From NCBI GenBank assembly GCA_964023275.1, contig OZ029914.1, forward strand, positions 14,428,341 through 14,492,340: 64,000 nucleotides of DNA, given 5' to 3'. This document shows, piece by piece, positions 32,641-44,439 of the stretch. The notes beneath the pieces were generated by a model. The model did not search any database and had not been told where the DNA came from. It worked only from the letters and a program-made list of their open reading frames with translations. Every line of letters begins with the position of its first letter. Within the stretch, counting starts at the first letter, position 1. A program made the translations under genes and the position numbers. The stretch comes from Norana najaformis (Eukaryota; Annelida; Clitellata; Crassiclitellata; Hormogastridae).

Positions 32641-35266
32641 CACTGGCCAACACATAATTTGTTGCCTCAAATGTTAGAACTGTTTCTGGGTATATTTGAC
32701 CTGCTGATTCCAGAAAAGGCACCAGTTTTCTCCCAGCAGGTCTAGTTTTCGAGATATAGAACATTATGCCATATACCAGTCCTTGCCTCTGCTCGCCCAT
32801 AAAACATAAGGCTATAGCTATAATTATGTAGTGCTCAATTTATTATGTGATACACTAAATAAACATAATAATACAAATACTTAAAAGAAAATGGTAGTAC
32901 CTGAAACTGTACTTATATGATACCAAACAGAACAAGTTTGTTATAAAAATTTCAAGTCATTCGACACCGAAGAAGCTCCTTTTGTACGATTTCCGAGTGT
33001 GGCATCTGCCGGAACAATCGTGCATAATATTCCAGCAATAGTCTGCCATCATGTGTGCATCCCATCTTCCTTGATATCGATTTTCCATTGTTTTGATGTC
33101 TTGGTGAAATCTTTCACCTTGCTCTTCGCTGAAGTCACCAAGATTCTCTGGAAAGCGATCTAAGTGACTGTGGAGATAATGGACTTTAATGCTCATGTTG
33201 CAGCCAAGCTTGTTGAAATGAAGAAGCATATCCTCTACTAGTTGTGCATAATTGTCTGCCTTCTTGTTGCCAAGAAAATTTTTAGTTACAAGAACAAAGG
33301 AAGACCAGGCACAAGATTCGATTTCATTCATTGATGGTATGAAAAGTGGGTCATTCATAAGTTGCCTGATCTGTGGACCATCGAAGATTCCAGCCTTCAT
33401 TTTTTCCATTGTAATTCCTGGTAACTTGTGTACTATGTATTCGAAGCATGAACCTTCTTTATTCAAAGCCCTGACAAATTGTTTCATCAGGCCTAGCTTT
33501 ATATGTAGTGGTGGCAGTATGATCCTATCTCGTGCCACCAAAGATTCCTTGATTACATTTTGAGCTCCAACCACCATGTCTTTCCTCGAAGGCCAATCTT
33601 TTCTTGTCCAATGTTCATGCTTGGCTCTACTGTCCCAAAGACACAAAAAGCAGGGATACTTTGTGTAGCCACTTTGTTGACCAAGGAGGAAATTTACCAT
33701 CTTCAAGTCTACACAAATTACCCATTGATGTTCTTTGTATTTTATCTTTTCCAGTACTAAAGAGATGGCATTGTACTCTTCTTTCATCCTGGTCGAGTGA
33801 CCGATTGGAATAGAACCAAATTTGTTGCCGTTATTTAAAAGCACACATTTCAGACTACGTTTTGAACTGTCGATAAAAAGACGCCACTCATCTGGGCTGT
33901 AATCCGACAGACCAATTTTCTTCAATAAGTTGCTGATGTCATTACAGAATACTAGGTTGTTGTCTTCGGTAAAGAATGGCAGCAAATCCTTTTCTCTGTT
34001 TCTATAAATTGTAATTTTCGTTCCAGGCTAAAGTGCATTCTTTTCCTTTAGTCTGGACGCAAGCAATTCAGAGGACTCTTTGGAAAGATTTAAGTCCCTG
34101 ATCAGATCACTCAACTCTTTTTGGTCAAAACGTTCACTGTGTGAAGTTGATTGGAAATCACTGTCACTGCCCCCACTTTCTTCACTTTCGTCATCTTGTC
34201 CGATATTGGACATGCAAGTGTCATCGTCTGAGAGCTGAGGTAGTTCGCGAAAAGGTGAAACTGGTACAATATCCGAATGCGGAACAGGTCTCCTGGCTGA
34301 AGGTATATCAGGGTAAGACAACTTGTGACGATTATTTCGATTGATGCCTATGATATGAACCATACAAAAGTAACAGTCGTCGAAGTGGTTTATCTGTTCC
34401 CTCCAAACCATCGGTACACCAAATTTCAGGCAGCTTCTCTTTCCAATTGTTCAGTGGCGCAATTGTTCAATACAAGTTTTGCATACTGTATGAGGAGCCC
34501 ATTGCTTATCTTGATCTCCAAGTTTGACACCAAAATAACCTACATATGCACTTTTTACAAACTCAGAAATCGGTTTCCTGTTTGCTTTTAGTGTGTATTC
34601 CCCACAAATGTAGCAGAATATGTCTGGATGGTTAATGCAGCTCCGTCTGGAAGTAGCCATAACCTTCAGGATGTTCGCATCTGAGGAATTAAATGACTAA
34701 CCTAAAAAATAGTAAGAACATGTAGTTATTTAATGCTCACATTCACAGATTGTTCTTGCGACCAACTCTTAATATGCCCTAAGACGACTGCGGCTGCTCT
34801 AGCTTTCAGGAGGCGGTTTATATAGGCTATAAATGCTGACTTCAGCATAATCTATTTACATAGTTCGAAACCATGAAACGCTGTATAAGCACAAATAAAT
34901 TCTAAATGAGGCCATGAATTTAGTGCTGAGTAAGCTGTAGGCTACGGAATAGTTATTTCGTTGAATCAGCAATATCTCAGCACGCGGCAAGATATGCTGA
35001 TTTTACATTATAAGGATGTTGGCATTATATGAATCAGCAAGAATTATAATTAGACATAAATAAAGCTTATTATGACATTTTAGTTTTGCCAAAGACATCG
35101 TTTAAAGAGTGGACTGGGTTTTCTTTACAAAATCGACGATATCTCAGAAACTAGACCTGATGCACTCAATCCAATGACATTTTCTGAATCAGCGCCCAAA
35201 ATTACCCCAAGAACAGGTCTAAAACCGAAGGCAACAAGAAAAAATTTTTTTTTCTGTTGGCCAGTG
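32641..35266 (-). mobile_element. CACTGG-TIR DNA transposon, copy 2 (complete ends)
   Basis: CACTGGCCAACA at 32641-32652 is exactly inverted at 35255-35266. The match extends imperfectly inward (TTGTTGCCT, then a TTAGACCTGTTCTTGGG-like block) for about 60 bp. A 3-bp TTA flanks both sides (32638-32640 and 35267-35269). CACTG termini with a 3-bp target duplication fit the CMC/EnSpm-like DNA transposons, an inference. It sits between the divergent genes A and B. Its ORF has two nonsense codons. Confidence 0.85.
32957..34660 (-). pseudogene. transposon-encoded zinc-cluster protein, copy 2
   Basis: It has the same frame as copy 1 from ATG at 34660 to the TAA/TAG region at 32957. It is interrupted by TGA in place of Trp after CIEQLRH (34448-34450) and TAG in place of Gln after EKNAL (34028-34030). 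The rest is open, including the GERFHQDI end that copy 1 has lost behind its own stop. So each of the two local copies is broken at different places. Confidence 0.7.
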
Positions 35267-35269
35267 TTA

Positions 35270-36290
35270 TTTAAGAAAAGGAGAGGAACATTAGGGCTGA
35301 ATTCTCTAGTGCTGGAGTTGTTGATATGTAAAGTAGTTGTGGATAATAGTATTGTCTAATGGACACTATCACAGCGTTTACAAAGGAGCTATTAAGGATT
35401 GATTTTTAAACATTTCGGTTACTTTGCAGTGGTTCTAACACAGATTGTAAGTCTTCTGAACCACTTTAGACTCTAGTTATATGATATTTTGTTAATTATG
35501 AGTAAACAATTATAAAGCAAATGTATCATGCTATTTGAAATAAAGCAAACCTATCATGTCCTTTGAAAAAAAGAAAATATATCACCCCCTTTGAAGGATT
35601 GTGTGCATACGATTTCTTCGGCAATTATCAACGCCTAGCAATCATGCCAAGCACAATTTACAATCACTTCATAAATGTTTAATATTTAAAAAAATAATAA
35701 AAGACTGAACAATAAAGTTCACCAGCAACAGGTAAAATCTTATTTACAATATTACGCTAACAAGCAATCTGTAGGGCCTAAACGCGGATTTACCTTTCGT
35801 GCAGCCTACGGGCTTAACGCCTACGGCCATGCAAAGTATTGCACGGCTAGCCATATATGTGTAAGCATGTGACGAGTTTCAGCCTGTTATCAACAGCGTA
35901 ATTGAAATTTTATTCTGGCTGTGTACCTTAGGTTAAATGACCGACCTCTACGATAAAACTAGCATTTCTATCTGTGGACTCTGTGCTTTCGTTAGTTAAT
36001 AGAATTATCAATCTGAGTTATCACGTGCCGTTTATGAATCCCCTGTTTTTTAATCCTTGCATGTTAACTTTCTCCACGCATATTCGGATTGTCAGAATGA
36101 AGTTGAATGCCAGAATACTCTAAATTCTAAAAAGGGTCCGTTTCTGCTGATCACTTGCCAATAGCCTAACGGCTTTTAATGGGAACTGCTTCTACTTTTA
36201 CAACAGTGAAGTCTACAGCTCATCATAATCAAGGCATGACTGCCGTTTTCCTGCGCTCATACTAAAACAAGCAGTTTATAACTCTAATTT
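35270..36290. other. intergenic, no gene seen
   Basis: AT-rich sequence between the DNA transposon and a weak exon candidate. No ORF with coding character was found. Confidence 0.5.
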
Positions 36291-36303
36291 CAGTCCAAAA
36301 CTT

Positions 36304-36470
36304 AGGCTTCAGGTTTTGGAAAGCCAAGATCATCCAAAAAATCTTTTCCAACTTCTGGAGACATAGCTCGGAGAGCCTTGCACGCCCTGGTACAGTGCAG
36401 AATGCCCTTAAATCTGGAATCTTTTTTGGATAATCTTCGACACACACCTCCACCGGAAGATTTGTTTCTT
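36304..36470 (-). CDS. candidate terminal exon, unknown protein
   Basis: On the minus strand an acceptor-like caactcacatag precedes an open frame. It reads NKSSGGGVCRRLSKKDSRF, then GILHCTRACKALRAMSPEV and GKDFLDDLGFPKPEA, and a stop. Composition looks coding and the frame ends cleanly. A second frame over the same bases is also open, so the call is weak. No family is recognised. Confidence 0.3.
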
Positions 36471-37353
36471 GGCTATGTGAGTTGTATGAAGAATTGTATA
36501 AATGCACATTACCATCTCCAGCCCCGTGAGTCCTGCTGTACCAAAATTGAGATCTTCTGCCACTTTGATCTTCTTGCAATGTTATCCATATCAAAACGGC
36601 TTAAAAATTTGCGATTCTCTGTCGAACCTTTTGAAAGGAACATTTAAAACCAAGTCAATTCACATGGACTGCCATCCATTTTGTCAGGCAATGACTTGCA
36701 GTCTCTAATAGGAAACCGGTCACTGATAATAAACATCGCTATAGGCCTAAAGGTGATATTGATGGCAACATAGAAAAAGGAATAATATATAAAACTGATA
36801 TAATTGTTTATAGATTGTTATATATTGTTAATATATATATATATTGTATATCAAAATTGTTTAAAGATGTTTGAGAATATTTGCATAGGCCATCTATTCA
36901 TTCAGGAAATGTATAAGGCGTCTTTTTAGGAAATCTACTCTGACGCCCACCCGCCTGTCCTCGGCGAAAGCGTTGACAAGAAGAAGAAGAAGGGAAAATG
37001 AAAGGCAAATGGCGCAGGTGAAAAACAAAAGCCACATACAACGTTGAGTCTTATCTAAAACAAGATATAAGATAACGAGCCGGATCTTTATGCGCCACTA
37101 TCTAACGCAATCAACTCGAACTGTTATGCACATTTATATTTAGCCTCATGATCTGTGAAGGCTTTTGTGAAACAGTCTGTAGCGAATGACAACAACACTT
37201 GCTTAAGCTCGCCATACCAGTGATGGTCGATGTATAAGCAAACGGGGACTTTGCTATCATGGATTCGGCTTGCTCAGTCTCTGCTTTAAGAACGCTTGAT
37301 TATAGGTTGTAGGCCCCTAGTTGTTACTGATCTGAATATTAAGAATTTACAGA

Positions 37354-37400
37354 ATGTTATTCACGGCTTCTCTGTTGATCTTAATAGCGGAAATTGGTTG
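37354..37400 (+). CDS. gene B signal-peptide exon
   Basis: It encodes MLFTASLLILIAEIG with two leftover bases before donor TG|GTAAAT. Its phase 2 matches the G-start of the next exon at 37686. Confidence 0.65.
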
Positions 37401-40400
37401 GTAAATTTGTAGCATACTGAGTGAAACAATTAAAGTTATTTCTAGCGGTCACAATTTGGATATTTCAACAGTTTTTTCTGTGTATATTTCATCCAACCTT
37501 ATAGAATGAAAATCTGTACAAGTCGTGTTATTAGGGTTTGATTTTCGCTGTACGTATGTAGAATGCCATTCTTATCAATACAGAACAATTTCTCTTTTAC
37601 ACTAGAATAGGCCTACTTCTTCTTCGCTGCTTTGATTGCAAACACAAAGATTGTGGTCTATCTTTTACTGTTCAGTTATATGCAGGTTAGCTGATTATCC
37701 GCTTAACAAAGCCGTCCTTGCTGGAGAAAGAGTGGAACTGGAGTGCAAGACGAACCACAACGAAACGGTTAATCGATGGACTACAACGCGTAGAGAACGG
37801 AAATTGGATGTGATGTTTCAGAAATCTCGCAATCAAAGCGACAGAATTAATTCTAACGTCTCCTATTTCGATGTCCAGTTTCGTGAAAATGGCAACTGCG
37901 TTCTGTATTCGAACAGAACCGAACTGAAGGATGCGGGTGTCTATACGTGCTTCAAAAATGAAGATTCAATTCACAGTAGCGCACAACTTATAGTCTTAGG
38001 TGAGAATATATTATTGTAAATGTATACATAATGTCGTTAAATTCATTTATTAATTATCTAAGTATGGATGAATGCTTATTGATGAACTTTTTGTTGTTAA
38101 AGAACTGTAAAAGCGTTAAGACTGGCACAGAGAGCGCCTCTGATTAGTTTCTTTTGAAGGCGCTATAGAGATTTATGAAAACAGTTACAATTTACAATTA
38201 CTGTGGTGCTCTCAATGGCAAGGCGTATGCAAATGATTTATATCAGTAAGCAGAGAATCAAAGGCGGCGAAAAGCCAAAGGAAGACACAGTCATGAGTGA
38301 CCAAGTGATGGTCGAGCGCATCATTACGATTAAGAAGACCACTGAAAGTCGACCATAGTCTCAGTGGCTCTTAAGACTGGCGTATTATGATGATCTCCAA
38401 GTTCTCTCGTCTTTTGTTTCTATATGTTTGGCGCATATTTCTGAATCCACTTGTCGGCATCGAACATGATCCCAGTACCTTTAGCATTCTCGGATAAGGA
38501 AACCCGGAAGAAGCCATTCAACCATCTTCTTCGAGGTTGACTCAAACAAGTTCAAAACAAGCGTTGCAGCTAACAAGGAATAATTGTCTTAGAGCAGAAC
38601 TGCTCATAGTTATGAACTAAAGGCATTTTGTTTCGAAGCCGGCACAATAAAAGCAACAAATTCACAACCACTTCTGAGTGCCTGTGTTCAGTTTCTCTGG
38701 AAGCAACGCTAGATAAATTTCTAGCTACAATTAATACAATTATTGATAAAGAACTTTCCGCTAAAAATTATCAGAACTCATTTGTTACTAATAAATAGCT
38801 CCCAATGTTATGAGCAACCGATGTCCTCATTCAACACAACGACGCTCTAAAACCGAAGTCAAAACAAGGCAATGCCTGAACTAACTCGCTACGATAGAGG
38901 GCGCAAACCATAACTCGATACGAAAAAAAAACGGTTTATATAGTGCATTTAGAACAGATACCCCGACAGAAAGTCCTCTATGCATGTTGAAAATTTGAGC
39001 CTCCTAGATGACAATTATGGTAGCCAAGAGGCCTATAATGGTGATAAGACCGTTGCTTGCGTGGGGATGTTTATCATAACAGAACTCTTGTCTCGTTGTC
39101 TGCAGATTCGAATCCGGTTTGTGAGAGTAAAATGTCTGCTGGTAGCTACAACTCGCTGCTTCATGCCGTTAATATCTGGATGCAGTGCAGTCTAAAGTTT
39201 TCCACTGTGGGTAACTGGCATCCAAATATGGAGTGGATACAACATAGCGATGACATATTGTTGATAAGGAATGATAGTATTACAGTAACAACAAACACTA
39301 GCGTAACTTCTGTTTTGAATATTTCAATCAGTCCAACAGAAAAGGGAATTTATTTTTCGTGCTTAACATTCTTCAAGCCATACAACGGTTCCGTCAAAAC
39401 GACCGCTTCTAATATCCCTGATTACAGATTTATGTGGAATTTTACAAAACTCACTTTCCAGGAAATTTCAACATCAGACGGCACAAGGGCTATCGCAAAT
39501 GTTTTGTATGGTGGCAATGATAAAGATTCTTCCAATTATTGGTGTAAGTAGCTTTTAAATTTTCATAAGTAGGCCTCACCGTGATTCAGTATTTTGAACT
39601 GCATCAAATGCGCGTTCTTCGCATCACGCAAAAGCAGATGCTATTTTTATTTTTTACAAAAGATTTGTAGTAATTTTAAGAAAAACTAGGCCTATATAAA
39701 TTAAAAGTTTAATAGAATGAGAAAGCTATGTACTTTAATTTAACCTATTTACTGAGCTTAATGCGATTTTGGAAACTGGTTCACATCAGCGAACACATGG
39801 TGGTACGTAGGGTAGCTTAATTCCTAAGATACGTAAGGAACAGTAAAATGAGAGTCGGCTATATGAAAAATCTTGATTTTGATCAGCTATTCACCCTGTT
39901 AATTTAAAAGTATAAAATAAGTGTAAATACAGTAATCTTATTCAAAGATTTTCTTTCGTGTTGTCGACTCTTGCATAAGGCCCTGGTGATGTAACGCGTT
40001 TTTATATAGGCTATGTGTAAGTTTGATAATAAGAATGTTAAAATTTTGTATATTTAACAGCATGAATATTTTTTATAATTTTAGTTGTTGTGTCGCTGTC
40101 TCTGGTGGCTGTTGTGTCGATATTTTTTGTTCTAATGGCAATTATGGCTTTTAACTTCCACATCCATCTAAGAAGAAGAGTCAGAGGTTTGAAATTTTGT
40201 CTGTAAAAACAGCACAATGTTTGTGCATTGTGCTTTAGACCTTAAATTATTCCATTTGTAACTTATCCGATACTCTTATTGGCGAGGAACAGAAATATAA
40301 TAATAAGGGTTCATATTAAATCCACAGATTAGCCATTGTCTATTATAGCCAGAACTTTGATAGACATGGAGTGTGACAGACAAGGACTGTAGTGGGCTAG

Positions 40401-42014
40401 GTCAGGCAAAGATTGCGAATGCAAGTTTTGTGAAAGGCAACTACAGCGTTAACCTGCCATTACGCAGCTGGTATAATTGTAGGCTTAAGTCTAATGTTAG
40501 AACCATCGACGTTTGTGTATACAAATATGACAAAACGAGTGACGCCTGTACTTGTGGAAAGCTTATAGGCTAATATCGGTCAGTTGGAAACATAGTAATT
40601 GTGAAAGAAAAATGTTGGCCAGACAGAAAGTAAAACCTTTGGATATGTTGTTTTCATGATAACATTTCGGCATATGGCGTCGAATTCAGAAATTACGCGT
40701 TGCAAGTAATCTATGTTATATTAAAGTGCATATTATAATCTAATTATTGATCTATTATAATGTATGTTGTAATGATGCATTACACGGACGTGAGCCTTTT
40801 GGCCTTTTTCTTTATCGCCACCTTTTGAAAACCATTCTGTTTGATCGTGACCTTGTGTTTTCAGGTCGGCAGCGCCTCTGAGAAGTTTTCTCTTTAAGCA
40901 GTGTTATACATGGTGGTGGTTGCAAATACAATTAAAACAATACAAATACATAGTCTTACTAATTCAACAGATAAGAAACTCAGATGTTCAAGCCCAAATG
41001 TTAAAATGCCAAAAAATCTTGAAATCTAATCGTAATCGTCATCGTAATCGTAAACTCAAGATTTCTACAGCTCCCATAGAAAACTAAGTCGCGGCAACTA
41101 GCTTATTTACAGGCGCTCAGTCAATATAAAATAGATAGACAAGAAGAATTCGGACCCAGGTCAAGATCAGGAAGGCAGGCAGTCAGACGGTTACGATGAG
41201 TGGTGTTTGGAATTGGATCTGCAATCTAGATAAAGCGAAGAAGAGGAATTAGGATACGATCAGAGGAAGAGAAGTGCATGTGATTAATGTAGCCTGAAAG
41301 TCAATCCCAGAAGTTTTAAGTCCCGGCAGCCAACTTAATGTTGTGCCCCTCAAAACCCAAAACCCAAAAGGCATAACCAGACTGACCTCCCTAGATCCGC
41401 CTTTGGTATCTTATCATTTTAAAACATTGATTTCTAATTATCATATTTCTAATTTTTGAGCCGCATCATAACATAATTATAAGCCTACATTGCAATGACT
41501 ACTTTTGACGACTTCTTTAACAGATGGAGAAGAACCTGATCACGCATGGAGTTCTGCATCACTGGATCAGCCGATGTCAAATGAATACGATATAATTCCT
41601 TATGCATATGCGGATGGCTACGACATGATAGATGAAGCCATGATATCTGATAATGATATCCCGATTCAACTTCCAAAGCGAGAAGGGCCTATTTCAGCAC
41701 CAGGCTATACCAGTCTATCATCACAACAAATTACACCCAATGTCTATATCACTATTGACAACCATGAACAGCCACTGGAAAAAGAAACCACTAAGATAAA
41801 CCCAAGTCATATACCAGCATCTGTGCAGCAGTCGGACATCGGTAATTCGTTTGCAGTTCCAGACAGAGACGAAGCCAAGGTAAAATGCCCAGTTTATATT
41901 CAGCTCATCAGTGAAGGAGAAGAGGAAGATTCTACTCGAACATTAGCATCTGTCAATATGGCGAGAAATGAAATAGAAGTAATGTCAAGCGATTCCTCTG
42001 ATAACATTTCTTAG
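37354..42014 (+). CDS. gene B: Ig(2)-TM receptor with ITAM-like tail
   Basis: Five exons join in consistent phase: 37354-37400 (signal), 37686-37999 (Ig1), 39106-39543 (Ig2), 40085-40186 (TM) and 41524-42014 (tail, stop TAG). They sum to 1392 bp, 463 residues. Signal about 1-16, Ig1 17-120, Ig2 121-266, TM about 267-300, tail 301-463. The tail has YDIIPYAYADGYDMI at Y322/Y333, an exact YxxI-x7-YxxI ITAM, and YTSL with YITI at Y362/Y375 (spacing 9). A further YIQL is at Y425. ITAM tyrosines are Src/Syk-family kinase sites, so it is a likely activating receptor. Ig2 begins DSNPVCES, like ETEPVCES in gene A. It is divergent from gene A and convergent with gene C. Confidence 0.75.
37686..37999 (+). 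CDS. gene B Ig1 (V-like) exon
   Basis: VELEC is the first cysteine, VNRWTT the core Trp and LKDAGVYTC the second cysteine motif. Acceptor ttatatgcag, donor G|GTGAGA. Several NxS/T sequons are present. Confidence 0.8.
39106..39543 (+). CDS. gene B Ig2-like exon
   Basis: Acceptor cgttgtctgcag. It opens DSNPVCES; WMQCSLKF and GIYFSCLTF hold the disulfide pair and MEWIQ the Trp. An extra about 45-residue membrane-proximal stretch ends DKDSSNYW. Donor T|GTAAGT. Confidence 0.7.
40085..40186 (+). CDS. gene B transmembrane exon
   Basis: SLSLVAVVSIFFVLMAIMAF is a membrane helix ended by HLRRRVR. Acceptor ttttataattttag, donor G|GTTTGA. It is 102 bp, phase 1-1. Confidence 0.75.
40190..41520. other. 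gene B intron with dispersed repeat end
   Basis: It contains a (CGTAAT)n tail with AAGATTTCTACAGCTCC (41020-41075), the minus-strand end of a repeat family. Nothing else coding is visible. Confidence 0.45.
41524..42014 (+). CDS. gene B cytoplasmic tail exon with ITAM-like motifs
   Basis: Acceptor ttctttaacag, phase 1 start. An acidic tail of 163 residues with motif YDII-x7-YDMI (41586-41630), YTSL-x9-YITI (41706-41756) and YIQL. It ends SDSSDNIS before TAG. Confidence 0.75.
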
Positions 42015-42420
42015 TCCTACAGTACCTAAAGATCAGCGAAGTTATCACAAAGACAATTCCTCTGATGACATTCCTTCCTCCTACCTAAAGTTCAGCCAAG
42101 AAGCCACAAAAAGACAATTCCTCTGATGACATTCCTTCCTCCTACCTAAAGTTCAGCCAAGAAGCCACAAAAAGACAATTCCTCTGATGACATTCCTTCC
42201 TCCTACCTAAAGTTCAGCCAAGAAGCCACAAAAAGACAATTCCTCTGATGACATTCCTTCCTCCTACCTAAAGTTCAGCCAAGAAGCCACAAAAAGACAA
42301 TTCCTTTGATGACATTCCTTCTTTCTTCCTATAAATCAGCCAAGAAGTCACAGAAGTCGATTATCCTGAAGAAATTCCATCATCTTATCTTTAAATTACA
42401 GATAAACTGATCTAAGTCGA
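41989..42420 (+). repeat. 61-bp minisatellite starting in the gene B stop region
   Basis: Four near-identical 61-bp units (TTCCTCTGATGACATTCCTTC core, starts near 42055, 42116, 42177, 42238) with decayed units on each side. The first unit overlaps the last codons of gene B, which read TTCCTCTGATAACATTTCTTAG. Confidence 0.9.
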
Positions 42421-42799
42421 TGGCCTGATATCCAAGTGATATTTCTTCAAACGAACAACTATCTTGAATTACATTTAGAAACTTTTATATGGAATTCAAA
42501 GGATCTTATGACTTTTCAGTTGACATGGCATTAGATTGTTTATTTTAATCTGTACCAAACAGTAATAGAATCATCGATTTCGTTTCAGTAATAACCCAGA
42601 CTGCTACGTTCGTTTGGCCACAGCAGATCCGCATTGTGTCGCTGGTGGAAACTGGTGCCCATCTACGGGTCCAATGTGGGCCCAACATTGGGCAGATAGA
42701 GAAGTTGATTCTGCGCATTCCCAACACGACACATACGACAACAACCCAGAATTCTACCGGTGAACAATGTAGAATTTCATTGTACAGCACAACTTTTGT

Positions 42800-42958
42800 T
42801 CCCTTAACATCTCAAGAAACATTCTCAGTCCGTCTTATGGCATACCGTTTTTGAACTTCTAGATAGTCACACTGTAACGCTGTTGTGAGTTTCATAAAAT
42901 GCGCTATATAAGTTCTTACATAAATACATACTTACATACATATTACATACATACATAC
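42800..42958 (+). mobile_element. LINE/SINE 3' end with (CATA)n tail
   Basis: ACATCTCAAGAAACATTCTC, a CATAAAATGCGCTATATAAG end and a CATACATA tail at 42920-42958. It is related to 19780-19955, and the tail was the target of the solo LTR. Confidence 0.5.
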
Positions 42959-43321
42959 TGTTAGAGTCGGCCCATGTGGAAGACCGGGATGTAAGGAGTG
43001 GTTGAAAGATGAACCGTCTCTTTGGGGGCGTAACCCCAGAAACCCTATAAAAGGAGAAGTTCTTTCAGTTTGCCGAGCTTGGCTAGACTCCGTTTATCGA
43101 GGTCATGTAAAGGTCCTCCGTCTGTTGGAGGAACCTGAGAGGTTTTTGTGTTCGAGTTGTTCTCCGATTAAAAGACTTCGACTCGTGGCTTCGAAACGGC
43201 CGTCGTCGTTCTTGCTGATGTCAGGTGTTCTGTTGTACGTGTTATAACCTCTTGCAAGTGGAAATATACATTTTATCTAAACCCAAGCGAGTTATTGCTT
43301 TCCCTAGAATAACACATAACA
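42959..43321. mobile_element. solo LTR, 363 bp
   Basis: It begins TGTTAGAGTCGG and ends AATAACACATAACA, with inverted TGTTA/TAACA tips. It has a TATA-like CCTATAAAAGG near 43045 and is flanked by the same four bases ATAC on both sides (42955-42958, 43322-43325). No internal retroelement coding sequence adjoins it. The open frame 43002-43247 is inside it and is not a gene. Confidence 0.75.
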
Positions 43322-43979
43322 ATACATTCATACATACATACATTGGACCTACATGCAAATCAAACAAAGAGGCTCTTGATTTTCAAACATTTTCACGCTG
43401 CAACTTCAGGCAAGATCCACGAAAGAGTTCCAAGCTATAATATCAGGTCTGGCGGCCTGTAGGTCATTTGCCCCATATATTTTGACATCCGGACAATGTC
43501 ATTCTGATTTTCTTAGATATGCATAAAATTTAAATAAGCCAGTCAATCAGGCAGATAGGCTACAAATGTCGTCGGCTGATTACAAGTGCCGTACATGTAT
43601 GTGCTTCCAATGCAGTTTATTCCATTGACTTCTGTTGCTGTATGTTCGGATGTTGACAGTCTTTATTCTCTACGCAGCATGATCGAGAAACTCGGCATAA
43701 CTATTTCGCATCTTATATTAAAATATCTACTAACAAGCATCGATAGGCGACTTATAGGCATAACATGGCATATGTTCTCAGCTCTTCATTTGGACTAAGT
43801 TGGTGGGATTCTACGTGCAAGCGAGGCTCTGCTAATTACATATCCACCATATCATCATTAGCACCTGTGATATGTCGTCCATTCTCAGCTCTGCATTTGG
43901 TGGACTTTTACGTGTATGCGAGGCATTAGGCCCTACTACACGTAATTGAGACACACATGCACATATACATATCTATATA

Positions 43980-43984
43980 CATAC

Positions 43985-44017
<33 letters not shown>

Positions 44018-44435
44018 TGTGGCGTGCTCCTCTCTGAAGCGTTGCTGTTTCCATAACAAGTTGCCACCCGTCTCTATTTTGGGCTCGTCTCCAGGCGGTG
44101 TGAAGTTGGAAATTCTGCAGGAGCAGGTCAGACCATCCACCGTTCGTGTCCATTGATGGCGAGGGCGCCAAGTTGGTCGATTCCAGCCTCTTGGGGGGAC
44201 GGATATCATAACTCGCAGAACTCTGGCATGATCCTGTTCGCTGTCGCAACGCGCCAAGTGTCCAAACAAACGGACCCTGGCTTGTCGATAGACCTCCTCA
44301 TTGGTGACATGAGCCCACTGTTGAAGGCATGGAGCATTCGAGCTGCGCCTCCAGGACCATTTAGCATCTTAAATTTTGTCCCTTTCTTAAATTTTGTCCC
44401 TTCCCGGCCATAAGTTTTCTTTTCACCCATTTTAA
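43980..44435 (-). mobile_element. LINE C-terminal fragment with (GAT)n tail
   Basis: Minus strand MFGHLARCDSEQDHARVLRV, ISVPPRGWNRPTWRPRHQW and LTCSCRISNFTPP then a (GAT)n tail (43985-44018). It has the typical end of a Jockey/RTE-like ORF and is homologous to 22225-22720. Confidence 0.75.
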
Positions 44436-44439
44436 AGGT

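Noticed and set aside
33252..33813. plus-strand frames duplicated at 10634-11195
   Set aside because: They are antisense shadows of the transposon ORF.
32641..35266. PIF/Harbinger origin from the TWA-like 3-bp duplication
   Set aside because: The termini begin CACTG and no Harbinger-type protein is visible. A CMC-like origin fits better, though unproven.
43002..43247. 81-codon open frame on the plus strand
   Set aside because: It lies wholly inside the solo LTR and has no domain.
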